The notes beneath the pieces are model-generated. The model did no database searches and had not been told where the DNA came from. It worked only from the letters and a program-made list of their open reading frames with translations. Below are positions 53,749 to 64,000 of a stretch of 64,000 nt of DNA, in pieces; the stretch's first letter is position 1; each line of letters starts with the position of its first letter. The position numbers were made by a program, and so were the translations under genes. Source of the DNA: Peribolospora baueri (Eukaryota; Basidiomycota; Peribolosporomycetes; Peribolosporales; Peribolosporaceae); the NCBI GenBank assembly GCA_029717555.1, contig JAMDHS010000066.1:55351-119350 (forward strand), in the 5' to 3' direction.

Positions 53749-56700
53749 ATGGCCCAAGGACCGGCCAGCGCAGGCAGAGGTGAGGTCGGGGCGGGCGATT
53801 GGGACAGCTTCTGGGAAGAGCAGAAGCGCTCCGTCCCCTTGACTTTGTGAGGGATAAGTATTGATTGTATGCTTGAATATCTTTGCAGATATTTTGCCTC
53901 GAGCAGCTTCATCCGCATCTTCGCCCAAACGTCGCCGCTTGAGCCCCGCTCCCCTCCCGGCACTCGACCCTGGCACTGCGGCTGGTAGCTTAGAGCGGCT
54001 TCCGCCGCCGAGTCGGTTTGACCATGCCGCCACCCCTACGAGCGCGGCTGGCTCGTGTCCAGATTCCCTCCACCTTGTCCTTGCAAGCATCGCAGGCGTG
54101 CAACCGGGACGTTCCCCCACGCATTCATCGCGCGATGTGGGCCCTGGGACGGCGCACTGGGCTGGGGCCTCACAGCGACGCCCGACATCGTCTCCTTCCT
54201 CGCCACGTCCGCCTTTGCGAGATAGTCAAGCCCCAGTTGTGTCTCGTTCTATCAGACCAATGGAGAGCGCGCTCTACGACCAAGGGCTCGGCGATGCACG
54301 ATCAGTTGATCCACACTTCATAGAACGTGCACCTCATGGTCACGATGCCGGCCTTCCTATTGTCGGATTTTCCACCGCCGGGGGGAAAGGTTTCAAGACA
54401 CCGTCCAAAACAGCATTGCTGGCCGCGCAAGAGAAGCTTGCTAATGCGGACGCAAGCTACGAAAGGGGGAACACGAGCCAATCAACCAGAGCTGCTCCCT
54501 CCTCCCTTGCTATTCACACTCCGGGGAGCGTCGCCGTGCCTCGAGAGGCTCCGACCGGACATTCAGCGCCGAGAACTCCTCTAGCTCCTTTTCGTAACTT
54601 GCAAGAAACCTCTCGGCTGCTGGGCAACACCTCGCCGGCAAAATGTTTTCTCAAGCGATCTGGTTCTAGTGACGCCAAACCCGGAAAAGAAAAAATTCCG
54701 TCGGCTCCCAACTTGACAAGCACACCAGTGCGCTCCAGTTCCACCAAACACAGCATCGGACAACCCCTGGTAGGAACAAGTCGAATGTCGCCGAGTGTGC
54801 ACAACTCAGTCCATAGTGACACGCCGATATCGTCGCCGGTCATGTCTACACCTCGCCGCATTCATCTCGGAATGACGCCACGGCCAAATCACCCTATCAG
54901 TGGCACCAAGCGACAAAAGTTCTCTACGCCGTTCAAGCACGGTAAGAAGCCGGATCCGTCAACGCCTTTCGTCGCTGCAAGAGCGACTGCTGCTTCGACG
55001 ACCAAGACACTGCGCGCCGCGACGTCGACAAGCTTCACTACTGGTCGATATGATCTCACTGTAGGCACACCAGCCACGGTGTTCAACTTGGATCGTAAGT
55101 CTTCGCTGTGTGCTCAAGCTAGCGTAAATCTGTGACACGGTCTCATTGGAACGTGCATGCAGGTCCCCCGAATCGGGCAAGTCTCCGTACCTGTGGCCTC
55201 GTTCCTGGTCGACGGTCAGAGGAACAGATAAAGAGCCTAGGCGTGTGAGCACTCGTGCACACTACTCCATACGCCCGATATCTTGAAGACGCTCACCTCT
55301 TTCTGTTCTGATTATACAGTCCAGATGAAATCATTTCCATGAGCGTGGCAGTCGCGCCCCGTTATATTTTTCCATCGCTCGGCGGTGCGAATGAGGGCTT
55401 CGGAGTCAAAGAGGCCTGGCGCGAACTGCGAACCGTGGGCTGCAAGTTACTGGCGTACGAATGGGTGGAAAATCACTGGTCGCTGGTCCTGTGGAAACTG
55501 GCCTGCTACGTGAGGTGCCGTCCGGAAGAACTGAGTCAGTGGTGGAACAAGGACGAAGTCTTGCGTCAGCTGCGATACCGGTGAGTGGCCAGTCCGCCGT
55601 CGGCCACTCGGAGAGCGTAGCCTCACTGCTGGCCTTCCTCCCTTCTGGTAGTTACGAACGCGAGGTAAATCACGCACACCGTTCAGCCATCAAGCGCATC
55701 CAAGAGCGCGACGCATCATGCTCCGCGCCCCTGGTGCTAGCGGTGTCCCGCATCATGTCGCCATTAGGTGGCGCCGAAGACACCGGTACACGCATCGCCG
55801 ACACTTCGACCCGCGGCCACTGCTCCTGGGCTGTCGAGCTTACGGACGGGTGGTATCGCATCGGTGCTGAGACTGATCCAGTGCTTAGCCGCGCTATCAG
55901 TCGAGGGAAACTGCGGGTCGGTCAGAAAATGGCCATCTCTGGTGCCAAAGTGAGCCAGTTCCGTCACTTCCCGGAGGAAGGCTCTTGGACTTCGGGATAA
56001 AATCAGAGAACAAACTGACGTCCTTCCTGCATTCATTAATCAGCTTAACTCATCTGGAGAAGGGGAAGACGTCTTGACGGCGACCAGCAAGATCGTCTTG
56101 GCCGGTAATTCCACGTCGTTAGCTCGTTGGGACGCTAGACTCGGCTTTCAGCGCGTGCCTTTCATCGCCACACTTTCAAGTCTGACTGTAGATGGAGGTC
56201 CCATCGCCCTGATGGACATTATCGTCACGAGAGCCTTTCCGCTGGGCTTTGTCGACAAGGCAGGGTCGTCGGGCGGGGCTTGGGGATACGAAGAAGAAAT
56301 GAAGAGACGGGACGTATGGCAGGTGTGTGTTGATCCGGCCGCGACTTGTAACCAAGCTGGAAGACGTGGACGTGTCTGACCTCTCTGTCACGATCCGCTG
56401 CAGGCCCAATACGAACGCGAGCAACAGAAATTGGAGGCGAGCTTTGAAAGGCAGCTGCAGGATTTCGAGGAGTTGGTTCGTATCGTCGAGGCACACGCTG
56501 CGGAGGTTGAGCGGGACGACGAAAAAGGTGAGCGAGAATTAACTCGTTTTTAACCGGGTTCCTTGGTGGTCTGATCTGACCGCATGTCGCGTTGAATTGC
56601 ACTGCCGAAGACTTCTCGTCTTCCGTTGTGGAGAACATGTTCAGGCAACTGGAGGCCTCCAAAGACCGTCACACATTCCTGAGAAGCGTCCCGCGAGCGT

Positions 56701-57212
56701 CTTTGCCTCATCTGGCAAGCCTTTCTCGCCAGCTATGCTCCCGAGACGTCACCGCCACTCGGTCCGAGATTGTGTGCGAGCTGGAGGTGAGTGAGCCAGT
56801 TGATCCGAATGTAGGTTGAGAACAAGTTACCAACGGCGCACCCCTTCGCCTAGTCCACCTGTCCGCCCCGCCAGGTTCGGAACTTCCGCATCGTGCGCTT
56901 TGAAGATTTTGCCAGGCGCAAGATGAAACCGCGACGCACCGTCCAATTGACCGTGTGGGATGCCTTGGAGATGGGGGGCGACGGGCTGAAGGAAGGACAG
57001 CGATATTTGGTAAGCTGATGGACGTTTGTGTCGTCCGGCCAAAAAATGGCCGTTCCCTTGCATTAAAGTCGGAAATCTCTCTGTGATTGGGTCTTCATGA
57101 GCAGGTCACAAACCTCACTCCCTCGCGGGTGTCACTCTGGCGCCCCTCAAGGCTCGGTGACGAGATCTTCCTGCAGACACGGGCGAACACGACGTGGAGA
57201 TTGCTGTCTTGA
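53749..57212 (+). CDS. BRH2: BRCA2/Brh2-type recombination mediator
   Basis: Loads Rad51 on single-stranded DNA. Exon 1 is best ended at 53781 (MAQGPASAGR, perfect gtgagg donor), which joins in phase to DILPRAASSASSPKRRRLSP at 53889. The disordered N-half contains one BRC repeat, GFSTAGGKGFKTPSKTALLA followed by AQEKL (about residues 168-193), with the FxTAxGK core. Later exons give the DNA-binding domain: helical ISMSVAVAPRYIFPSL, WVENHWSLVLWKLACYVRCR, YEREVNHAHRSAIKRIQERD; then OB1 with WAVELTDGWYRIGAETDPVL and GKLRVGQKMAISGAK; RWDARLGFQRVPFI; a tower-like coiled segment YEREQQKLEASFERQLQDFE; and OB folds to FLQTRANTTWRLLS. The single BRC and compact length resemble Ustilago Brh2. About ten exons. 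Confidence 0.85.
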
Positions 57213-57603
57213 CAGACGTCAGACGCTGAAATGCAATTTTGTATGGACGTAAGAAGCTTATAGGCTTGTAGAAGACTCTGTCAGCCTTGCTAAGAAAGGC
57301 ACGTCAAGCGACGCTAGGCGCTTCGTGCAATGCCCATGTAATAAAACGCTCCTCCTGATCTTGACGAGTACATATGTTGTCCATAGTCCTCGATGGTGGC
57401 AGGTCCAAGTTTGATCAGATGGTGGCCGTAACCCTAACTCGGCTCCGCCGATCGCCCACCTCGCACCACGACATCAAGAACACGACGAATCGCTTCCTAC
57501 TCGCACGTTCGCATGCTCTGACCTCGGCGACGCCTTCTCGCTTACAGCAACCTTCCCTCGTCGCAGCCCTGTTAACGGCTAGGCGAGGCATTGTGCTTGA
57601 GGA
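57213..57603. promoter_or_regulatory. Upstream region of the CSC1-like gene
   Basis: About 390 bp between BRCA2 and the channel gene, same orientation. An ATG at 57374 opens a frame joining the CSC1 first exon in phase (MLSIVLDGGRSKFDQMVAVT...), so a longer N-terminus cannot be excluded, but its composition looks like leader. Confidence 0.35.
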
Positions 57604-60600
57604 GATGTCATTTGACTATTTTTATTGGGGCCAGGATGATGAAGGGGGCATCGGCCACGGCCCTGAAGCGCCGCCCGGAAGTCCACCTACTCGTGAGCGT
57701 CACGTTTCTAAAATGACGCAGCTCCTAATGGAGACTGTGAATCGGAATAACCCGCTCAATGCAATCCCATCGTTTCCTCTGTCTTTCCTTGCGTTCGATC
57801 AGGGAGATTCGAAGGTCCATGGCTTCAACAGCAGCTCACCATCTCCCTCGTCATCGGCCTCAGCTCCTTCTTGCTATTCTGCGTGCTCAGGAGGCGTTTC
57901 CCCGTCGTCTTCGCCCCAAGAACAAAACTGAAGGGTGAGCCGGCAAGGGTTACACTGTAACAGTATGAGCTCTAACGGGCGCTCACGAACCCCTATCCCG
58001 TCCCAATCGCAAGGCTTTTCTCCACATGACGCACACATTGACGATTCCTTCCTCGGATGGATCATGCCGACCCTACGAACGTCCGAATTCACGGTCCTAC
58101 AAATCGTCGGCCTGGACGCTGCCGTGGTGAGTGCGCTCGTTGTGCGCCCTCATTTCCAATCTTTGGAAGACTCACCTGTGACTGGCCCTTGATACAGCTC
58201 CTGAGCTTCCTCAAGATGAGCTTCTACTACTTCGTCATCCTGAGTGCATGGTGTGTAGGCCTTCTCATCCACGACTCGCCATTTTCAGCGACGGATAGTT
58301 GACTCGGCGACGGCTGGTTGTGTCTTTCTCTTTTCAAGGGGCTGCATCGTCCTTATGCCCGTCAACTGGTGGGCCATCGGCAGCATCGACGGCACGCCCG
58401 ACGAACCGCGCAACGGCACGACTCCTTCAGACCCAGATCACAATTCTACCTTTACCTCTTCCTTCGACTTCGCCCTCTCCGACTACTTCGACCTCGACCT
58501 GGAAATAGCCCCGACGACGGTCCTGACGACGTCACACCTCGTCTCCGCCTACATAATCTCCCTCCTCGCCCTCCGCTTCCTTTACACCACCTACGTCCAG
58601 TTCGTTCGCTCCCGTCAATTGTTCAGCCTCGAGCTTGTGCACTCTATTCCGGCCCGAACCGTCCTCCTCGAGAACCTGCCCAACCATCTGCGAGGCGAGC
58701 GCGCCCTGGCAGAGTATTTCGAGGCGCTCGACATGCGCGTGGAGAGCACCTCGGTTGTGCGCGAGACCGGAAGCTTGGGCGCAGCTCTGGACAGGCGGAC
58801 CAAGCTTTTGAATCGCCTCGAGCGCGCGTGGGTCAGATGGCTCGGCAACCCTAGCTCCGTGGAAGCTTATGACCCAGACAACGCGGAGCGCTTCGGTGGG
58901 ATCCAGACTGTACCGGAGGAGGACGGACCGGATGTCGAAAACGGCAACACGCCGCTCATCGTCCCCAATCGGAAGAGGCCGATACGGAGGATTGGGTTCA
59001 AAGGGAAAAAGGTAGATGAGATTGATTATCTCACCGTCCTGTTTAAAGAGGCCGATGAGAATGTGAAGAGGCTTAGAAGGTCCAAGTTCCGGGCGACGCA
59101 TGTCGGGTGAGCGATACACCCTTTTAAAAGGACAAACACCAACGGCCCGGTTTCCTCGGCATACTCACTGGCTTGGCGATTCCATCCTCCTCCGTTCCTC
59201 TCCCTTTCAGCTTCGTTACCTTTGAAGATGCTGCCTCAGCGCAGATCGCCGCCCAAGTCGGTGAGCAAAATGTTCATGCTCTGCCCCTTTTAGCTGGCGC
59301 TGACGGATTATCGATTCTCACCCTCACCTCCGAAAGTCCACTACCCGGTACACAACGCGGCCCTCACTTGCCTAGCCCCAGAACCACGCGACATAGTCTG
59401 GGCGAACGTCTCCCTTTCCCCCGGCGCGCTCATGGCCCGCAAGGTCCTTGTTTCTCTCTTCATGATATTCCTGCTCCTCTTCTGGGGTGTTCCAGTCACG
59501 TTCTTGGCCTCGTTCTTGAGCTACGAGGCAATCAGGAAGAACGTGCCCGCCCTGGCAGGTTGGATCGAGGAGAACCCGAGATTGGTTAGTCTATGTTTGG
59601 CGATCATATCCGATGTGGATTAGTGCTCATTCGTGCACGCTGACTGACGGTGACGTGTGCTGCACTCCATTTCCCTCAACCCTGTCAACAGCGCGCACTG
59701 GTGCAAAACTCTCTCCCCTCTATCGTGCTAATCGGCTTCAATGCGCTCCTTCCGGCCCTCCTCGAAGGAGCGTCGTATCTTCAAGGCCTCAAGGCCAGGT
59801 CTTGGATCGAGTACTCTTTGTTCAAGAAGTGAGTGTATTTTCGCCTGTCACGGTAGAGAGGAGTGAGCCGGGATAGACCCCTTACGATTGACACCACCAA
59901 TTTGCCCCTCTTTTCTTCAACGAACGGCCCAATAGATACTTCCTCTTCCTTATCGTCAACGTCGTCGGTATCTTCATTGTCGCCTCCACCGCATGGTCCA
60001 TATTGGCCGACTTGGCTGGCAGTCCGATTAAGCTTTTGGACGTGAGTGTTGGGTTATCTCGTTTTCTTTTCGATCGTGGGCGGACGGGGAGAAGATGGTT
60101 TGATGTTGACGACTGGAATTGTCTCTTTCATATTTCTGAAGAAACTCGCGCAATCGTAAGTCGCAGAACGGCTTTGTGTACAACCTCACATTCTTCTCAG
60201 ACGAGTCGTGTCTCCCCTTCCTTTCTACGCAGACTTCCCGGAGCGAGGCATTTCTTTCTCTCGTACGTCGTGCTCCAAAGCGTAGCTATCATGCCGCTTC
60301 AGGTGAGGATATGGGTTGTGTTATCATGGAAAGCCTATATTAAAGCAGGGCGATGAGGGCACTGCTGAACGTCCGCTCTTTTCGCCAGCTCTTGCAACTG
60401 TCTACCATCCTGCCGAGGGCCTGGTCTTCTCTCTTCGCCAAGACGCCCCGAGGTGAGTTAAATCTGTGAACTTACTCGTTATCGTTGTGCTGAACCATAG
60501 AAACTGGAAAGCCTGACTGGAGGATTATCTGACGTTCTCGGACAGATTATGCCGAACTCAACGCTCCGCCGACGCTCGTCATTGGCACCGTGTACCCCCA

Positions 60601-62123
60601 GGCGCTGCTCATCTTCGTCATCTCCATCCTGTACAGCGTCGTGTCGCCCCTAATTTGTGTCTTTGGAGCGCTATACTTCGCCATGGCTTACCTGGTGTAC
60701 AAGGTGGGTTACCATCGATCCTCCATTCTTTTGTCCGACCGTTCTCACATTGCGCTCCACGCCGCTCACCACTCATTACCGGCTTCCCTCAGTATAAGCT
60801 CCTATTCATGTACTATCGACCCTTCGAGTCTCGTGGTCAGGCCTGGCCCCTCTCGGCCAACCGCTGCCTCCTGGGCGTCGTGCTCTTCCAGCTCTTCATG
60901 ACCTCGCTCTTCTCCGTGCGCAAGACCTTCGTCGCTACCGTGCTCATGGTTCCCCTCATCGCCTTCACCGTCTACTTCGGCTACCTCATGACGCGCAGCT
61001 TCCGGGGCTTGAGCAAGTACGTTAACCTAAGCTCCATCAAGGAGGTCCAGCGCGGTGGGGAGAACGAGGAGATCATGCGGCTCCGCGAGGGGCATCCCGT
61101 CAGCGCCAGTCAGAGCAATTTGTCCAGGAGGAGGTATGCCGCTCAGGACGAAACTCTGTACGTGGCTCAGGAGGATGATAAGACGGATTACAAGGTACGT
61201 GCCGGGTGTCCCTGGCAGAAACGTAACCACCGGTAGCGGCGTCGACGAATGGATGCGTTCGGAAGAAGGACTGATTTCGTCGTCTCTATTTTCTCGATCG
61301 GTCTCGCGTTTTGGCAGGAGCCCCCACAATGTACGTGTGCTTACGAGCTAGGCGCAACTTCGTGTGTCTCCACTGATTCGTCTTTCTTCCCCTTTTTGGC
61401 ATCTTCCCTTCCCTGCTCCCCTTCATCCCCTTAGCTGGATATTTCCGGGGTGTGCTAAACACCGGCCGCAGAAGATATGGCCACCCGGCCCTGACGGGCA
61501 TCCTACCGAGTGTGTGGCTTCCTGTGAAGAAGGAGAAGGTCAGGAACGGCAAGGACAGTGCGCCGAAGAACCAGCCGATCGTGCTCACCCTTCGACGGCG
61601 GCACAGCTCGATGCGGAACCGGCGCATCTCGTCCATAGTTCGGCCTACGGAGCCGTCTCAGCGCACGAGCGTCGGACCGCTCGTGGACGTCGGTGTGGAG
61701 CCTTACGAAGATCACACGAGTGTGTGGGCGTCCAGCGAGGTGCCGAACAATGAGGGAGAGGCGACGGCCAGCAACGACGTTCCGGCGTCGGGGAGCGTGA
61801 CGGACCTAGGCGCCGTGCCGTCCAGCCCTGCGTCCTCTCGCCACACGGCACTCATCTCGTCGCCTCTGCGCCAGCGCTTCAGCGGCGTAAGCACGACCGC
61901 GATGCAGCAGCCTCCTGCATCCGCGAGCAGCTACAGCTATGAAGGTCCGAGCGCGGTACCTTTTCCGACCGGGGACGCGGAAGAGGGAGGGGAGGGCGAA
62001 GGCGGGGAGAGCGATGAGGAGGAGGATGACGAGGCGGAGGGCGTCTACATCCACCGTCCACCCACCGGCCGGAGCAGGCACGTTCCGGGAGCGTTCCCTG
62101 GTTTCGCGGACGAGGACGAATGA
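57604..62123 (+). CDS. CSC1/OSCA-type (DUF221, RSN1/PHM7) membrane channel
   Basis: Exon 1 (57604-57692, MSFDYFYWGQDDEGGIGHGP) splices in phase to 57803-57934 (RFEGPWLQQQLTISLVIGLS, SFLLFCVLRRRFPVVFAPRT), giving TM0. Exon 3 (58014-58126) has FSPHDAHIDDSFLGWIMPTL, and exon 4 TM1. Exon 5 carries VTTSHLVSAYIISLLALRFL-type TM2 and the cytosolic PHM7_cyt domain (LLENLPNHLRGERALAEYFE). Exon 7 reads VHYPVHNAALTCLAPEPRDI, VWANVSLSPGALMARKVLVS and the next TM. Further exons hold the RSN1_7TM pore region (FLIVNVVGIFIVAST, VIGTVYPQALLIFVISILYS, YYRPFESRGQAWPLSANRCL, LGVVLFQLFMTSLFSVRKTF). The tail is long, with an acidic run (EEGGEGEGGESDEEEDDEAE) and ends FADEDE. The family forms osmosensitive, Ca2+-permeable or lipid-scrambling proteins; which applies here is unknown. 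More than ten introns; several mid-gene junctions are approximate. Confidence 0.85.
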
Positions 62124-62897
62124 GGGCGAGCGAGGATCATTAGCCGCTGTTCTCCAGACAGCGACTAATAAAGGGGCGAGAGTTTGACTGCCCTCTTTTG
62201 CTTGGTCTTGCTCATGGCGGCGCCTATGGAACGGTGTTCATCTTGTCTTTCTTCCACTCTCTCGGCTCGTTTTTCCCCCTCCACCACCTCCGAGGACACT
62301 CGTCCCATCCCCCTTCTCTCGGTGTGTTCTCTCATCCCACGCGCCCGCTCGCCCAGTATCCCTTCCATATTCGTATTCCAAGTCATCCACTGACGTTCTT
62401 GATACCTCCCCCCGCTGTGTATTCCGAACCATTTTCCCCGCTCGTCTCGTCTATCTATAGTTTCCCCGCTCGTCTGCTCTCTCTATAGTATCATCAGTTT
62501 AGTCTGGCGTTCAACCTTTAGGGATGTCGAAATAGGTGCCGCTGCCGCTTCCCATATTCCGTTATGGATATCATCGGGCTTGGCGTGTGCGTCTTAATAC
62601 GGAAACTCACTTCACTGTCTGGAGCACAGTAGACAGACTGAGAAAGTCTATATCTCTCATGACCGGAGCCCCTTCCCACTGCTCCAGGCCCCGGGCCGTG
62701 GTGCACGATAGTAGGCGCCTCGCTCACGCCAGGCCCACCAAGAAAGGTGATCCACATTTGTAATATAGGTCCAAACGACACAGCGTATACACGCGCTACA
62801 GCAACAAGTGAAATCTGTTGCCTGCGTGTCGAGCGAATAAATACCCACATCCCCCACCATCCATCCATCCTCGACGGACCATCCCGTGATGGGACCA
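62124..62897. other. Intergenic, convergent 3' ends
   Basis: Tail-to-tail region between the CSC1-like gene and the beta-propeller gene. CT-rich; contains a short imperfect direct duplication (ttccccgctcgtct near 62437 and 62462, each followed by a ctatag). No supportable gene. Confidence 0.4.
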
Positions 62898-63920
62898 TCA
62901 GCATGATGCGGAGGCGTACTTGTAGATGAGGACACCCTGCGAGGCGGAGGGAATGACCATCTTGTTCGACGCGGGGTCGACGGCGACGCTGTGCGCGAGC
63001 ACCGCATCCGTCTTGATCTGCTGCACCACCTTGTAAGTGGTCGCGTCGATGATGTTCATCACCGGCGCCGGCGTGCCTTCGGACGTGCCGTTGGACGTGT
63101 TCTGATAGTCCGAGACGAAGAAGAGGCGGGTCGTCGGGTCGTATGTCGTCTGGTCCGCGCCGGCTGCGCCTTGGATGTTGCCCAGTACGGTGGCCGGGTT
63201 GGCAGTGACGTTGAGGACGACGGTGTGGGCGATCTTGAAGGACGCAATGCTGTCGGAGCTGCAGCCGAGCAGGAGCTGGCCGGGGGGGCCAAAGCTGATA
63301 CCGTGCGAATTGCACTCTTGCGTCTGGATCACGCGGACGAGCTTGAAGGTCTCGGGGCTCACCACGTCGATCTCGCCTCCCAGGTTGGTCTTGCTTTCGG
63401 GCACCGACACATACACGTTGCCGTCCACCGGGTTATAGGCAGCTGGAGACGGGAGTGTAGCAGAAAGCGAATGAAGCAAGGCGAGGAATGAGCGGAGGGA
63501 GAAGGAAGCGGGCTCGTAGGGACCTGCGAGGTGCCTCACGCTGCTCAAGTCCGTTGGTAGCGTTTGGGAACGCCACAGACTTGACGACCTTCCTCTTCTT
63601 AGCGTTGATGAAGACCAGACGGGCCACGGGCGCCTCCGGAACCGTGACGGCGACGAGGCCGGTCTTGGGGTCGTAGGCAAACTCGTCCGCTCTCGTCTTA
63701 GCGCCCGTCTTGATGACGTCCACGACGCTGAGGTTGGCGGCGTTGATGACCTTGACAGTGCCGTTTCCGTCGCCGACGAACAGCTCGTTCAGGTCGGGGA
63801 TGGCGATGAGGCCGTCCGGACCGGACACGCTGTTGTTGGCCTTGCCGGATGAGGAGATGTTGAGGCCGACGAAGCCGGTGGCCTTGCCGATGTACTTGCC
63901 CGAAGAGAGGTTAATGGCGT
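62898..63920 (-). CDS. Secreted YVTN-type beta-propeller protein (partial, 5' end outside window)
   Basis: Two exons in view, 63920-63540 and 63442-62898, joined in phase (NATNGLEQ-P-AYNPVDGN). The repeat pattern is propeller-like, each blade ending in a DxxxxxVxxxI-type strand: ELFVGDGNGTVKVINAANLS, LVAVTVPEAPVARLVFINAK, NVYVSVPESKTNLGGEIDVV, LLLGCSSDSIASFKIAHT, RLFFVSDYQNTSNGTSEGTP and MVIPSASQGVLIYKYASASC. Many Asn-x-Ser/Thr sites and a terminal Cys suggest secretion, but the signal peptide would lie upstream. YVTN/lactonase-like propellers are common secreted fungal proteins of unknown activity. The first exon is beyond the window, past an intron beginning at 63921. Confidence 0.7.
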
Positions 63921-63957
63921 CTGAGAGGGACGGAGAATCGATCAGCATCACGTCTTT

Positions 63958-63959
<2 letters not shown>

Positions 63960-63994
<35 letters not shown>
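63960..63994. repeat. 35-nt poly-T run at the window edge
   Basis: Uninterrupted T run, preceded by a T/C-rich stretch, inside what should be an intron (or the upstream region) of the minus-strand propeller gene. Long homopolymers of this kind are prone to sequencing and assembly error. Confidence 0.9.
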
Positions 63995-64000
63995 CCCAAA

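Noticed and set aside
63433-63999. Minus-strand ORF beginning with MG followed by a poly-lysine run, read into the propeller gene
   Set aside because: The lysines come from the 35-nt poly-T run, and the frame reads through a good 3' splice site at 63921; exon 1 must lie elsewhere.
1-64000. CRISPR arrays, bacterial operons, prophage or toxin-antitoxin modules
   Set aside because: No spaced direct repeats or bacterial gene organisation; the window is intron-rich fungal nuclear DNA.

Overview
This window reads as nuclear DNA of a basidiomycete fungus, probably a GC-rich yeast-like lineage (red yeast/smut type); the exact clade is inference. The signs are dense genes on both strands, many short GT-AG introns (roughly 50-110 nt, donors mostly gtgagt/gtgagc), CT-rich promoters, and a gene set that includes a BRCA2/Brh2-type protein with one BRC repeat, ATG101, SHO1 and a fungal TAF2 carrying bromodomains. 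I found no tRNA, rRNA or CRISPR array.

Layout. 0.1-3.5 kb: AP-3 delta adaptin (+). 3.8-5.7 kb: CocE/NonD-type hydrolase (-). 6.5-8.5 kb: mitochondrial phosphate carrier (-), then mitoribosomal mS33 (+). 10.0-11.4 kb: CIR_N/LENG1-like protein (-). 11.9-16.6 kb: large RRM protein with a CxxC zinc-finger-like module (+). 17.7-21.1 kb: MFS transporter (+). 21.7-23.7 kb: COG8 (-), divergent from ATG101 (+). 25.1-28.8 kb: poorly coding stretch with a small secreted-protein-like locus, a 64-bp tandem repeat carrying duplicated 3' splice-site sequence, and an AT-rich island. 28.8-30.4 kb: SAS4/PEHE-like protein (-). 30.8-36.4 kb: TAF2 fused to two bromodomains (+). 37.7-39.4 kb: SHO1 (+). 39.8-43.0 kb: decayed Ty1/copia element with an unrelated repeat/coiled-coil segment inside and a foldback at its 3' end. 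43.1-44.9 kb: an unrecognised coiled-coil gene (-) and an unresolved + strand region. 44.8-46.6 kb: FIP1 (-). 46.9-48.6 kb: mitoribosomal uL2m (+) with a 21-nt micro-exon. 48.9-51.5 kb: homogentisate 1,2-dioxygenase (-) broken by an internal inversion. 52.1-53.4 kb: IST1 (-). 53.7-57.2 kb: BRCA2/Brh2 (+). 57.6-62.1 kb: CSC1/OSCA (DUF221) channel (+). 62.9 kb to the edge: secreted beta-propeller protein (-), 5' end outside the window.

Most genes are independent housekeeping units. Loose themes are membrane traffic (AP-3, COG8, IST1, ATG101), transcription and RNA processing (TAF2, SAS4-like, FIP1, LENG1-like, RRM protein), mitochondrial translation and transport (mS33, uL2m, phosphate carrier), and osmotic or membrane-tension sensing (SHO1, CSC1).

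The strongest anomaly is in homogentisate dioxygenase. Its middle exons, including one iron-ligand histidine, lie on the opposite strand from the flanking exons, so an inversion of about 0.6 kb splits the active site. It may be a true gene-breaking inversion, a segregating or switching allele, or an assembly error.
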